Shown piece after piece: positions 55,552 through 64,000 of a stretch of 64,000 bases of DNA. The position numbers and the translations under genes are program-made. The notes below the pieces were generated by a model. The model did no database searches. It was not told where the DNA came from and saw only the letters and a program-made list of their open reading frames with translations. The stretch comes from Bremerella cremea (lineage in GTDB: Bacteria > Planctomycetota > Planctomycetia > Pirellulales > Pirellulaceae): contig NZ_QPEX01000044.1 of NCBI RefSeq assembly GCF_003335505.1, forward strand, positions 225,735-289,734, in the 5' to 3' direction. The number at the start of each line of letters is the position of its first letter. Position 1 is the first letter of the stretch.

Positions 55552-55580
55552 AAGATACAGAAGCTCTTGGATGGCGTCAA
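55552..55580 (-). promoter_or_regulatory. Sigma70-type promoter for tRNA-Thr
   Basis: On the minus strand, -35 TTGACG (55580-55575) and -10 TATCTT (55557-55552) with a 17-nt spacer. The predicted start is about 25 nt before the tRNA. Confidence 0.6.
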
Positions 55581-56315
55581 CTTACCATACCTTCTGATTT
55601 TAGGAAGCAGGGTAAGTTTCAAGGTTTTATGGACCCACAAGCGGAAAAAGCCTATCGGCCAACTGGTGGTTCGCGAAGAAGGTTATCGTGCGAGGCGAAT
55701 CACACCCATGAGAAATTCTGGCTTAACCAAGAAAAAATCGAGGGACCGCTGTCGTACCAACCCGCGTTGGAGAAGCTGAATCGTCAGGGGCAAGGCAAAC
55801 CACCCAGCTTAAGTTCGACAGCGGCCCCACGGGCCAGCTTACCGACTCCTCCGAGGAGCCGATGCCCAATTAACAGCAATCGGCAGGCCAAAGACAACAA
55901 AAAAACAAACGCCAAACACAAACCGTTACAATCAAAACACTTACAACAAAGTCTCATTTTGATTCATCAACTTCCACCTGTTAAAAAGCTCCCGGCGTGT
56001 CGTATGATGCCACAAACGAATGATACACTCCCCCTTGCAGTACTATTTTCTCGGCAAAAAAACCTAACACTGCGTCTTGGATCGAGATCACACATCGTAT
56101 CCAATTAAATCACAACACCTTACGACGATTCAACGATGATTCATTTTGAGACATTCGCCTAAGCAGAGCTCCTCAATGCTCAATCTGTCTCAATTTGAGC
56201 TATAGGGAGCCCTAAACCAGATCTAGGCTTTCTTTCAGACAGAGGCCCGATACGATGGGGAGCTTCGGAGTTTACTCAACGCGTATAGGGACGAATCCCT
56301 GAAGGCAATATTACG
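55581..56315. other. 735-nt intergenic region without a supported gene
   Basis: Open frames here (e.g. 55494-56108, + strand) are Lys/Pro/Arg-rich, lack a ribosome binding site and read through the tRNA region, so I reject them. It is AT-richer from 55890 on. Imperfect complementary segments TTTTGAGAC (56143-56151) and GTCTCAATTT (56186-56195) could form a loose stem. Bases 56301-56305 (GAAGG) serve the next gene. Confidence 0.5.
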
Positions 56316-57245
56316 GTGATCTCTACCGATACTCGCCCGCAAACTTCGCTCGGTTCGGCTTGGCTCTTTATCAACCGAATCGCCGGCGGCTGTGACAAGT
56401 CGCACCAACATGCTCAGCTTCGTGCTTTGCTTGAAAAGCTGGGCATTGAGATGCGCGAGCTAAACTCCCCCCAGCAACTCTCAGCGCAGTGGCACGACGA
56501 TTCAATCACACGACCTGATTTCATTATTTCAGTCGGCGGGGATGGCACGGCAGCCATGATCGCAGGGCTAACCGCTGGCCAAGTTCCGATCGCGATCTAT
56601 CCCGCTGGTACCGAGAACGTTCTGGCCAAGTATCTGCAGATTCCTACCGATTTCGACGCCTTTGCCGCGATGCTAACGCAACGGCAAGTTCGCCATTTCG
56701 ACGCCGGCAAGTGTGGCGAACGGACCTTTATGTTGATGCTTTCGGCAGGGTTTGAAGCGGAAGTGGTCCATCAGGTACATGCCCAACGTGATGGACACCT
56801 TTCGAAATTCAACTACGTTTTGCCAACCTTTGGGCTCATGCGGAGCTATGCGTACCCCAAGATAGAACTCGATATCGAGCTAGAAGACGGCACACGCACC
56901 CAAACGATTGGCTATTGGGTGTTCGTTTTCAACTTTCCGCGGTATGCCCTTGGGCTGGAGTTAACCCCGAATGCCCGCCCTGACGACGGTTTGCTTGATG
57001 TTTGTGTTTTGACCCAAAAAGGATTCTGGGCAACAAATACCTACATTTGCTCGCTTCTCTCTGGCAACCTCTCGACTCGGAGTGATACCACCTACTACCG
57101 AGCTCGCTCACTTAAAATCCACTGCGATGAGGGAGCTCTTCCGCTTCAGACCGACGGTGATCCGGCCGGTTTTACGGATGTGACCGTCTCAGTCCAGCCT
57201 GGCTACCTACCGCTGATTGTTCCGGCCACCAAGAAGCCAGGATAA
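56316..57245 (+). CDS. Diacylglycerol-kinase-family (YegS/DgkB-like) lipid kinase
   Basis: 309 aa, GTG start with GAAGG about 10 nt upstream. The family's ATP-binding motif 'ISVGGDGTAAMIA' lies at about 73-85, and 'IYPAGTENVLAKYL' (PxGTxN) lies at about 96-110. The C-terminal beta-sandwich domain includes 'DGLLDVCVL' and 'LQTDGDPAG'. Such kinases phosphorylate diacylglycerol or similar lipids for phospholipid turnover. The exact substrate cannot be assigned. kdsA follows on the same strand about 230 nt later. Confidence 0.88.
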   Translation: MISTDTRPQTSLGSAWLFINRIAGGCDKSHQHAQLRALLEKLGIEMRELNSPQQLSAQWHDDSITRPDFIISVGGDGTAAMIAGLTAGQVPIAIYPAGTENVLAKYLQIPTDFDAFAAMLTQRQVRHFDAGKCGERTFMLMLSAGFEAEVVHQVHAQRDGHLSKFNYVLPTFGLMRSYAYPKIELDIELEDGTRTQTIGYWVFVFNFPRYALGLELTPNARPDDGLLDVCVLTQKGFWATNTYICSLLSGNLSTRSDTTYYRARSLKIHCDEGALPLQTDGDPAGFTDVTVSVQPGYLPLIVPATKKPG

Positions 57246-57477
57246 AGCCGTGCCCAGGAGACGACTTCTCGGGTGGGCATTTACCCGAAGTCTTGTCACA
57301 ATAGGACTTACCGCTAGATTCGGTTTGCCTGTCTGTGCGATTTGATCCAAGCCGGGCACCCCGTAAGAATCAAGTGCGAGTACACTGGGCCTTTGCCTGG
57401 CTGTTCGTACCAGCGTGTTTTCCAGCCACACTGACCAAGCCACCAAAAACAAAGCTTCCATAGCGAACGAGATCGCC

Positions 57478-58302
57478 GTGAATTCCTCTGCTCCATCACA
57501 AACAGCATTCAGCTTGAACCAAGCCGGGCATCTGCTGCTCATCGCTGGACCTTGTGTCTTGGAAACGCGGGATCTTGCCTTTCAAATCGCCGAGCAGCTT
57601 TGCCAGATCGCTCAACGCCACCCGATTCAGCTTGTTTTCAAGGCTTCGTTCGATAAAGCGAACCGTACTAGCATTCATTCGTACAGAGGAATAGGGCTCG
57701 AAGAAGGCCTGAAGTTGTTGGCAGCCGTCCGCAGCGAATTTGGCATTCCGGTCACGACCGACGTTCATGAATCGTGCCAAGCGGCCCCTGTTGGCGAAGT
57801 GTGCGATATCCTGCAAATCCCCGCGTTCCTGGCGAGACAAACCGATTTGCTGGTCGCGGCCGCTGCCACCGGCAAGGCCGTGAACGTGAAAAAGGGGCAG
57901 TTCATGGCTCCTGGGGACATGAAGCACGTCGTCGAGAAGCTTAAAGAAGCCGAGGCCAGCCAAACCCTGCTTACCGAGCGGGGCACCTTCTTCGGCTATG
58001 GCCGCTTGGTAAATGACATGCGCGCCCTAATCGAAATGCGTTCGCTAGGTGTGCCGGTTGTTTTCGACGCGACTCATAGTGTCCAAGAGCCAGGCGGCCT
58101 GGGCAGTCAAACCGGTGGCAATCGGGCGATGGTTGCTCCGTTGGCCAAAGCGGCTGCGGCGGTTGGCATCGACGGCCTATTCCTTGAAACTCATCCTAAT
58201 CCTGATCAATCCCCCAGCGATGGCCCGAACATGATCCCCCTGGCCGAACTGGAATCCCTCATAGACCGCGTTTTGGCCGTTCGCACGGCCGCCCTAGGTT
58301 AA
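57478..58302 (+). CDS. kdsA: 3-deoxy-D-manno-octulosonate-8-phosphate synthase (metal-dependent type)
   Basis: 274 aa if it starts at GTG 57478, which fits the family length; another GTG at 57415 adds 21 residues. It condenses PEP with arabinose-5-phosphate to make KDO-8-phosphate for LPS. The motif 'IAGPCVLE' has Cys at the position that separates the metal-dependent class from the metal-independent one, which has Asn. 'FDATHSVQEPGG' and 'FLETHPNPDQSPSDGP' supply the His, Glu and Asp metal ligands. It indicates an LPS-type outer membrane. A lipoprotein gene follows after 10 nt. Confidence 0.93.
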   Translation: MNSSAPSQTAFSLNQAGHLLLIAGPCVLETRDLAFQIAEQLCQIAQRHPIQLVFKASFDKANRTSIHSYRGIGLEEGLKLLAAVRSEFGIPVTTDVHESCQAAPVGEVCDILQIPAFLARQTDLLVAAAATGKAVNVKKGQFMAPGDMKHVVEKLKEAEASQTLLTERGTFFGYGRLVNDMRALIEMRSLGVPVVFDATHSVQEPGGLGSQTGGNRAMVAPLAKAAAAVGIDGLFLETHPNPDQSPSDGPNMIPLAELESLIDRVLAVRTAALG

Positions 58303-58312
58303 GCGAATCCTA

Positions 58313-60211
58313 ATGAGCTGCACGCATCGACTTGCCATTCCTATCCTGCTGGCCGTGACGTTTCTAGCTGGATGCTCCGACACACCACGCAAGCACCGCA
58401 CGATCGCCGATACCCAGGCCGACCTGGCCACCGATCCGGGTAGCGCCAAGCAATTTGTCGACACCGCATTTACATTCATCAAAGACCTCGACCTCTACAC
58501 CAGGCAAGCGCCTGGGGGTGCTGTTCAAGAGAAGGTTTTCGAGGATCTCAATCGCTGGTTCATCGCGCAGCCCAAAGATCCGCAGTGGCAGCCAGATCCG
58601 CTGATCGCTGAACTGCCAGAATCGATCCAGGCGATGCCGCGTCTGCAAGATCTAGCCAGTCGCCCCTTCCTACCAGCCCCTCGCGCGCAGGCGGAAATCA
58701 CTTACCGAGGAAGCGAATACGACTACATCTTGAGCAGTTATTGGGAGAAGGCCATTTCCAACGGAATTAAGCAGCGTTGGGACGATGGCCAATTAACCTT
58801 ACCGCCCCAATTAGCTCGCTTTATGAAGGCACAAGAGAACCACACACTGACCGAATCGGAAGCCGAACAGTTATCACTCGCCTACTTACTGTTCGACTGG
58901 ACCGTGCGGAATATCCAACCGGTACGCGAAGAAGAAATCGTGCGCGAAACCTTCGAGCCTGGCACGAGCCGCGACGTTTGGCGTGTCCTGCAAGTGATGC
59001 AAGGTGATGCCCTCGAACGTGCTCGCGTTTTCATTCACTTGTGCCGTCAGCAAGACCTCGATGCCGTTGTCGTTCAGTTTGGCGAAAAGGATCCCGTGAC
59101 TCAGGTCGTGGGGGTGCATGTCGGCAAGCATCTGTACTTGTTCGATACGGCCTATGGTCTCCCGATTGCAACGAGCGATGGCACCGGAATTCAAACTTTG
59201 ACGCAGTTGGTTGAACATCCGGAAGACTTGCAAGCGATGGCCTCGAAAAACTACAAGTATCCAGTCACGCCTGAAAAACTGAAGCATGTGACCCTCTTAG
59301 TCGAAGCCCCCTCGACCTCATTGACACAAGCCACAGACATGCTCGAACAAACCTTAACAGGCGAAGAGAAGCTGAACCTGCATGTTCGACCAAGCCTGAT
59401 TAAAGATCGCCTGAAAGAGATGCCAGGCGTCACCGACGTTAAGCTCTGGGAGGCTCCTTTCGAGTCGGAACAATCGATCGCCAAATGGCTTTCTCAGCCT
59501 GAGTTGGCCGCAGAATTTCGGAACGAGCGCCGCTTGTACGACTTCCCTGGTGGAATCTCGCTGGCGCGAACGCTGCAGTTGATGAACCGTTTCAACGACG
59601 AACCACAACGTCCTGGCGCACGAAGTATCTTGCTGGAAACACGCTTGATGTCCCACGACCTTCGTAATGCGAGCATCACTGAAAAGACTGAGATGCTTAA
59701 AGCCATGGGGATCGACTTCGGCCAAGATACGCAAGCCCGCGATGCTTACCTTGCCCACATGCAGCAAAACGCAAACCTGTGGCGTGAGATGGCCAGTTTT
59801 AATCTGGGTGTCATTGCCTTAGACGAAAGAGAATACCGCTCATCCCTCGACTTCTTCGAGAAACGGACACTCGAACCCTATCCCGAATCGAAATACAAGT
59901 CGGCCGTCTTCTATGGGATTGGACGCAGCTACGAAGCATTATCGAAAGAAGAAGACGCCGATGCTTCGCTGGCCGACAAGGCAATTCAGTTCTACACCAA
60001 TGACGATGACGTTCTTTCGCCGTACCGTCGTGGTAATGCCCTGCGAGCCCAGCGGCTGGCCCCTCCGGAAGATCAACCCGAAGCCACGTCGGAATCCGAA
60101 ACTCCGCAGCCGCAACCCAACGCGGCGGAAAACAATCCACCAGAAACCACCGAGCCAAGCCAAGAGGCAACCGAAACGTCTGCCGATTCCGCCGACAACT
60201 CACCCAGCTAG
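58313..60211 (+). CDS. Large lipoprotein with TPR-like C-terminal region
   Basis: 632 aa. A lipobox 'FLAGC' (Cys near residue 21) follows a signal peptide. Residues about 205-290 contain 'ALERARVFIHLCRQQDLDAVVVQFG...HLYLFDTAYGLPI', reminiscent of the transglutaminase-like fold, but the nucleophile Cys is not at the usual place, so catalysis is uncertain. A TPR-like region is near residues 480-560 ('LGVIALDEREYRSSLDFFEKRTLEPYPES'). The last ~50 residues are low-complexity Pro/Glu/Thr. Envelope protein of unknown role. It is convergent with purC with only 7 nt between stops. Confidence 0.75.
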   Translation: MSCTHRLAIPILLAVTFLAGCSDTPRKHRTIADTQADLATDPGSAKQFVDTAFTFIKDLDLYTRQAPGGAVQEKVFEDLNRWFIAQPKDPQWQPDPLIAELPESIQAMPRLQDLASRPFLPAPRAQAEITYRGSEYDYILSSYWEKAISNGIKQRWDDGQLTLPPQLARFMKAQENHTLTESEAEQLSLAYLLFDWTVRNIQPVREEEIVRETFEPGTSRDVWRVLQVMQGDALERARVFIHLCRQQDLDAVVVQFGEKDPVTQVVGVHVGKHLYLFDTAYGLPIATSDGTGIQTLTQLVEHPEDLQAMASKNYKYPVTPEKLKHVTLLVEAPSTSLTQATDMLEQTLTGEEKLNLHVRPSLIKDRLKEMPGVTDVKLWEAPFESEQSIAKWLSQPELAAEFRNERRLYDFPGGISLARTLQLMNRFNDEPQRPGARSILLETRLMSHDLRNASITEKTEMLKAMGIDFGQDTQARDAYLAHMQQNANLWREMASFNLGVIALDEREYRSSLDFFEKRTLEPYPESKYKSAVFYGIGRSYEALSKEEDADASLADKAIQFYTNDDDVLSPYRRGNALRAQRLAPPEDQPEATSESETPQPQPNAAENNPPETTEPSQEATETSADSADNSPS

Positions 60212-60218
60212 GCGGCTC

Positions 60219-61079
60219 TTACCAGGCGAACTTGCGACCGGTGATTCGCTCGAACGCTTCGATATACTTGCCGCGTGTTTTTTGGACGATTTCATCCGGC
60301 AACATCGGCGGCTCGCTGTTCTTATCCCATCCGCTTTGCTCAAGCCAATCGCGGACGAACTGCTTGTCGAACGACGGAGGACTTATCCCTTCGGCGTACT
60401 GATCTTGAGGCCAAAACCGAGAACTATCAGGCGTCAGCACTTCGTCGATCAGAATCACTTCGCCGTCGACCACGCCCCACTCGAACTTGGTATCGGCAAT
60501 GATGATGCCATGTTGTAGGGCTCGCTCAGCCCCGGCTTGGTACACGGCCAAGCTGCGTTCTCGCAAAAGGTCGGCCATTTCCTGCCCCACGATTTCCACC
60601 ATGCGGGCAAACGGAATATTCTCGTCGTGCCCGGATTCTGCCTTGGTGGCTGGCGTGAAGATTGGCTCTGGTAAGCGTGATGCCTGATTCAGTCCTGCCG
60701 GCAGCTTAATTCCACAGACCGTTTGGCTTTGCTGATACTCTTTCCAGCCAGAGCCCGCCAGATAACCCCGGACCACGCATTCAATCGGCACCACTTCCGT
60801 CTTACGGGCCAAGGTCGAACGTCCCTCAAGCTGAGACAGATCGACGTCGCCGTTCAGCTTCATCTGGGCCACATCCGTGGTGATCAGGTGATTTGGCACA
60901 TCTAGCGTCTCGAACCAAAACTGGCTCATCTGCGTTAGAACGCGCCCTTTATCCGGAATTTGCGATGGCAAAATATAGTCGAAAGCACTGATGCGGTCGG
61001 AAGCCACCAACAAGACCTGGCTGCCCAAGTCGTACACATCGCGAACTTTGCCCTGCCGGACCGGGTAATTTAGCCCCAT
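60219..61079 (-). CDS. purC: Phosphoribosylaminoimidazole-succinocarboxamide synthase
   Basis: 286 aa from ATG 61079; a longer frame reaches 61175, but residues before 'MGLNYPVRQGKVRDVYD' are unlike the family. SAICAR synthase joins aspartate to CAIR in purine synthesis. Signature stretches: 'GKVRDVYDLGSQVLLVASDRISAFDYILP', 'PIECVVRGYLAGSGWKEYQ' and 'DTKFEWGVVDGEVILIDEVLTPDSSRFW'. The gene stands alone from other pur genes. No strong ribosome binding site is seen upstream. Confidence 0.95.
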   Translation of the reverse strand: MGLNYPVRQGKVRDVYDLGSQVLLVASDRISAFDYILPSQIPDKGRVLTQMSQFWFETLDVPNHLITTDVAQMKLNGDVDLSQLEGRSTLARKTEVVPIECVVRGYLAGSGWKEYQQSQTVCGIKLPAGLNQASRLPEPIFTPATKAESGHDENIPFARMVEIVGQEMADLLRERSLAVYQAGAERALQHGIIIADTKFEWGVVDGEVILIDEVLTPDSSRFWPQDQYAEGISPPSFDKQFVRDWLEQSGWDKNSEPPMLPDEIVQKTRGKYIEAFERITGRKFAW

Positions 61080-61378
61080 GCTTTTACTAACTTGAGAAAT
61101 GGCAAATTGGCGGAAAATAAACACCACCAAGTCCCGAATAGACTCAAAGTAGTGCGACAAATGGCATTTTGCCACACGTTTTGCCCATGCAAAAGGCCCG
61201 CCCAGACGTCTGCCGTTACAGGTGTTTTAGGTGACATACCCCAGCAAATGAAGTTTATTGGTGGTTCATCCGGGCGCAAGGGACGATTAGAATGCATACT
61301 GCACGTGCTATCATCATGGGACAGCTTCTTGAATTTCGCAGCATGTGGGGGCCTGTCGTACCGAAGTGAGCCGCTGAT

Positions 61379-62872
61379 TTGCCAAAATTGACGTTTCGAA
61401 TTTCGCCTGAACTTACTATTTCGGACACTGACTGCCGTATTATGCATGCGGTCGGCTGTGATCGGCTGGTTCGCTGTACGTTTATCAAGCGGGCAGGCAA
61501 TCGCTTGGTGCTTGAAGTACTTGAATCGGATGGGGTCAAAATCAAAGTTCCTTACCGCACAGCAACCCGAACTCCTATCTTGCTTTCGACTTGCAGCTTG
61601 CGGATCGATAATAAGGCTCCCTACGATCTGCTGCTAGAGTTAGCTCGCGGAACCCTTTTTCGTTTTCGTACGCTTTGCAATGCGTGTCTTGATGCCGACC
61701 TCGACTTGCTCGACCTTACGCTGGCTCTGCTAAGAGACGCGACAGACAACTTCGCCCGGGCAGCGGTTACCAAAGACCACCCCGAAGACGCCGACAAGTT
61801 GGCCCTGAAAAGCCTAGGCGATGCGTTGGAAGGGATATCCCAACTCGAACACGTCTACTCCGCAGCCTCGCATTTAGCCATTAAGAAGCAAGGGCAGCAA
61901 CGGGCTTTTCTGCGTGGGATGGCCTTAAACGAACCGATGTCGCCCGACATCAAATCGCTTTTGACGGCTCCATTAAACGCCGCCCTCGTTGAACCCAACT
62001 GGAAACATTGCGAGCCAGAAATCGGCCACCACGATTGGCAACAGGTCGACCAAACGCTCGAATCGATTCGCCAGGAGGGGCTTTCCACAATTCTGGGACC
62101 GTTGTTCAGCCTCGATCGTTTCACCACACCAGACTGGCTTTATTTGTGGGAAAATGATTTTGCAGAGTTGCTCAACGCCGTTCAACGTTATGCGGTTGAA
62201 TTAGTCCAGCACTTTCGTAACCGAGTTGATCTTTGGTACTGCGCAGCGGGGCTGAACGATCAAACCGCCGTTGCCATGAAAGAAGAGCAACGACTGCAGC
62301 TTTTAATCCATATCATTCATTCCCTGCGCAGCACAGGACTTCGAGCTCCGCTGCTGGTCAGTTTCGCCAAACCTTGGGGCGAATACATGACCAGTCGAGA
62401 CCGGGAATTAGCTCCGATTCACTTTGCTGAGGAACTTGTCCGAGCGCGGGTTGGCATTACCGGCATCGGTCTAGAGTTTAACTTCGGCGAACATACACCG
62501 GCCACTTACTATCGAGGCTATTTCGATGTCGAAGACCTGCTCGACTATTGGAGCCTGTTAGGCGTGCCGTTATTTGTTACCTTATCAGCTCCTAGCTCGT
62601 GGCGACCGGATCCCGAAGCCATTTACGACGCCAACCGCCAGGAAGAGCCGCTAGAACGGATTAGCCGACGAACTCAGCGAGAACTGGTGGAACACATTTT
62701 GCCAGCGATTCTGACCCATCCTCAGGTGCAAGGTGTGTTCTGGACCCAGGTTTCCGACGCCCAACCCCACCGTTTTCCGCATGCCGGACTACTTGATCCG
62801 CGCGGGCGGCCTAAATCCTCTGTGACCAAGATGACCGAAATTATCCGGACCTACTTCCCCGAAAATATTTAG
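61379..62872 (+). CDS. GH10-like TIM-barrel protein lacking the usual catalytic glutamates
   Basis: 497 aa from TTG 61379. The N-terminal ~180 residues are an all-beta/helical module. The C-terminal half is a TIM barrel resembling glycoside hydrolase family 10 ('RVDLWYCAAGLND', 'LVSFAKPWGEYMTS', 'ITGIGLEFNFGEHTPATYY'). The acid/base Glu site usually in 'WDVVNE' reads 'LND', and the nucleophile site 'ITELD' is 'VTLSAP'. It may be a non-canonical hydrolase or a sugar-binding relative. No signal peptide, unlike true xylanases. Function uncertain. It is divergent from purC. Confidence 0.75.
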   Translation: MPKLTFRISPELTISDTDCRIMHAVGCDRLVRCTFIKRAGNRLVLEVLESDGVKIKVPYRTATRTPILLSTCSLRIDNKAPYDLLLELARGTLFRFRTLCNACLDADLDLLDLTLALLRDATDNFARAAVTKDHPEDADKLALKSLGDALEGISQLEHVYSAASHLAIKKQGQQRAFLRGMALNEPMSPDIKSLLTAPLNAALVEPNWKHCEPEIGHHDWQQVDQTLESIRQEGLSTILGPLFSLDRFTTPDWLYLWENDFAELLNAVQRYAVELVQHFRNRVDLWYCAAGLNDQTAVAMKEEQRLQLLIHIIHSLRSTGLRAPLLVSFAKPWGEYMTSRDRELAPIHFAEELVRARVGITGIGLEFNFGEHTPATYYRGYFDVEDLLDYWSLLGVPLFVTLSAPSSWRPDPEAIYDANRQEEPLERISRRTQRELVEHILPAILTHPQVQGVFWTQVSDAQPHRFPHAGLLDPRGRPKSSVTKMTEIIRTYFPENI

Positions 62873-62977
62873 AAAACGTTAATCAGGCGAGTTTTGTGAG
62901 GCCACAGTAGTACCTACAATGTGGGTTATGGCCTCCGCGCCGAAAGTTACGTAAGACCCCTTGGAGTTACTATTATT

Positions 62978-63181
62978 ATGTCGATGACGAAATGGCTGTT
63001 TTCCGCTTGTTTGCTTTTGGGTTTGACCGTTGTTACGGTTGGTTGCGATAGCAAGACCGCTGAAACCCCTAAAGCTGACGATTCCGCTCCTGAAGTTGAA
63101 ATGGGCAGCGAAGAAGGTAAGCCTGCTGCTGAAAAGCCAGCTGAAGGCGATGCTCACTCGGAAGCCAAGCCGGCTGAATAA
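62978..63181 (+). CDS. Small lipoprotein, 67 aa
   Basis: Start ATG 62978 with GGAG about 12 nt upstream. A signal peptide with lipobox 'VTVGC' (Cys near residue 23) is followed by a Glu/Ala/Pro/Lys-rich polar tail ('EEGKPAAEKPAEGDAHSEAKPAE'). Such short lipoproteins are common in planctomycetes; role unknown. A terminator follows 27 nt later. Confidence 0.75.
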   Translation: MSMTKWLFSACLLLGLTVVTVGCDSKTAETPKADDSAPEVEMGSEEGKPAAEKPAEGDAHSEAKPAE

Positions 63182-63207
63182 TTGAGCCAGCATTTTCCAA
63201 CGTATGG

Positions 63208-63238
63208 AAGCACCCGGATTCATTCTGGGTGCTTTTTT
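63208..63238 (+). terminator. Intrinsic terminator after the small lipoprotein gene
   Basis: Arms AAGCACCCGG (63208-63217) and CTGGGTGCTT (63225-63234), ten pairs with one G-U, followed by six Ts. Confidence 0.9.
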
Positions 63239-63416
63239 CATGCGCGGTAGGGATTTGCGAATAATTCTCTCCCAACTTGATTCTTCTTACGCTACTGGTC
63301 AAACTAGAAATCCTTACCCAAACCCCCAAGCTTCGAGTTTCGGACAGGGTGGTCCCGCAGTTGTGCTCCTCGATTACCAGTAGCTCGCCTGTGTACTAAC
63401 CCTGGGAGCCTTACCC

Positions 63417-64000
63417 ATGATGCTGCTTCGCACCTTTCTCGCTATTCTTCTGGCTACCGTGCTGCTCTCTGCGCCTGGCTTAGCAAGCGACAAGCCAAAT
63501 ACCTCTCCCGATCAGCAGACAGAAAAGCTGGATAAGAGCAAAGAAGCCAAGCAAAAGAACAATAACGCCAAGAAGAACGAAGGCAAAAAGAAGAAAGACA
63601 AGTCCCAACAAGAGGGCAAGTCAAAAAAGAAAGATAAGAAGAAAGACGACAAAGGCAAACCCACCAAAGAAAAAAAGCCCAAGTCCTCCAAAGACCAGCC
63701 AACCCCAGCTAAAAAGCCGAAGCCTGAACCCAAACCAGAACCAAAGTCTGAACCCAAACCAGAACCAAAGTCTGAACCCAAACCAGAACCAAAGTCTGAA
63801 CCCAAACCAGAACCAAAGTCTGAACCCAAACCAGAACCGAAGTCTGAGTCCAAACCAGAACCGAAGTCTGAGTCCACACCAGAACCGAAGTCTGAGTCCA
63901 CACCAGAACCGAAGTCTGAGTCCAAACCAGAACCGAAGTCTGAGTCCAAACCAGAACCGAAGTCTGAGTCCAAACCAGAACCGAAGTCTGAGTCCAAACC
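63417..64000 (+). CDS. Exported Lys/Pro/Glu-rich repeat protein (partial at window end)
   Basis: The frame starts at ATG 63417 (GGGAG about 9 nt upstream) and is still open at the window end, so only about 194 residues are seen. A signal peptide ('MMLLRTFLAILLATVLLSAPGLA') is followed by a very lysine-rich segment (about 25-95). Then at least eleven copies of an 8-residue unit PKPEPKSE and its variants follow. No folded domain is visible in this part. Possibly a cell-surface stalk or spacer, or a long linker before a domain outside the window. Confidence 0.85.
   Translation, partial: MMLLRTFLAILLATVLLSAPGLASDKPNTSPDQQTEKLDKSKEAKQKNNNAKKNEGKKKKDKSQQEGKSKKKDKKKDDKGKPTKEKKPKSSKDQPTPAKKPKPEPKPEPKSEPKPEPKSEPKPEPKSEPKPEPKSEPKPEPKSESKPEPKSESTPEPKSESTPEPKSESKPEPKSESKPEPKSESKPEPKSESK
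63729..64000 (+). repeat. 24-bp tandem repeats in the terminal gene
   Basis: Eleven full copies of a 24-nt unit (consensus CCCAAACCAGAACCAAAGTC...) start at 63729 and continue past the window end. The first four copies are identical to each other. The fifth is a mosaic, and later copies carry TCC in place of the first CCC, with ACA variants at 63873-63920. This gradient looks like stepwise expansion. It encodes PKPEPKSE and close variants. Confidence 0.95.

Noticed and set aside
55494..56108. A 204-codon + strand frame beside the tRNA
   Set aside because: It begins inside the tRNA-Thr gene on the other strand, lacks a ribosome binding site, and its sequence looks like translated non-coding DNA.
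63512..63997. A long minus-strand frame with Asp-Ser-Asp-Phe-Gly-Ser-Gly repeats
   Set aside because: It is the mirror of the 24-bp coding repeat on the + strand; the + frame has a signal peptide and ribosome binding site, the minus one does not.
1..64000. Prophage, integrative element or insertion sequence
   Set aside because: No integrase, transposase, phage structural gene or flanking target-site duplication was recognised.

Overview
The window looks like a chromosomal segment of a planctomycete, most likely Pirellulaceae (Blastopirellula/Bremerella/Rhodopirellula-like). This is inferred from family content, not from a search. Pointers are a 1,019-aa PVC-type membrane-bound dehydrogenase with C-terminal cytochrome c, a type I sulfatase, a di-heme oxidoreductase, PQQ-propeller and DUF2752 proteins, a fused SecDF, dnaA away from dnaN/recF, moderate GC, and frequent GTG/TTG starts. 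I see no prophage, insertion sequence, CRISPR array or rRNA operon. It reads as core chromosome with many secreted and outer-membrane functions.

Layout. 1-8.4 kb: esterases, a di-heme oxidoreductase, msrB, an SGNH protein, an OxyR-type regulator, an MgtC-like protein, a two-PDZ exported protein and a GNAT enzyme. 8.4-11.2 kb: dnaA with a good sigma70-type promoter, followed by a long near-perfect inverted repeat and an anchored unknown protein. 11.3-19.4 kb: a THUMP-like methyltransferase, an exported unknown, then a leftward cluster xseA-xseB-ispA-dxs-nadK (exonuclease VII, isoprenoid precursors, NADP). 19.5-24.4 kb: a metzincin-NPCBM exoprotein, a DUF374 acyltransferase, dapF, a voltage-gated-type K+ channel and a small unknown protein. 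24.6-31.3 kb: an AsmA-like giant overlapping or abutting a GT-C glycosyltransferase gene, and an MFS transporter. 31.3-35.5 kb: tilS, an 834-nt interval without a clear gene, then rny-ymdB. 35.5-46 kb: sulfatase, bestrophin-like channel, leucine-rich protein, the PVC dehydrogenase, GrpB-like, DUF2752, a lipoprotein, an alpha/beta-hydrolase and a LysM protein. 46.5-55.5 kb: a leftward set tRNA-Thr(CGT), a TPR protein with two RNA polymerase alpha-CTD domains, tgt, a PQQ propeller, yajC and secDF. 56.3-64 kb: diacylglycerol-kinase-like, kdsA, a large lipoprotein, purC, a GH10-like protein, a small lipoprotein, and a Lys/Pro/Glu-repeat exoprotein running off the end.

How the genes fit together. 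kdsA, the DUF374 acyltransferase, the AsmA-like protein, LysM and many exported or lipoproteins fit a diderm envelope with LPS-type lipids. yajC-secDF supplies the export machinery. Several enzymes keep the family fold but lack signature residues: TGT lacks its CxCxxC zinc cysteines; the SGNH protein lacks Asp/His; the GH10-like protein lacks its glutamates; one alpha/beta-hydrolase has Asp at the nucleophile elbow.

The most interesting items are the TPR/double-alpha-CTD protein, the zinc-site-less TGT whose start codon abuts a terminator hairpin, the repeat-expanded SecF domain, the divergent DnaA DNA-binding signature, and the unexplained 834-nt interval before rny. No single spectacular new defence or metabolic system stands out.
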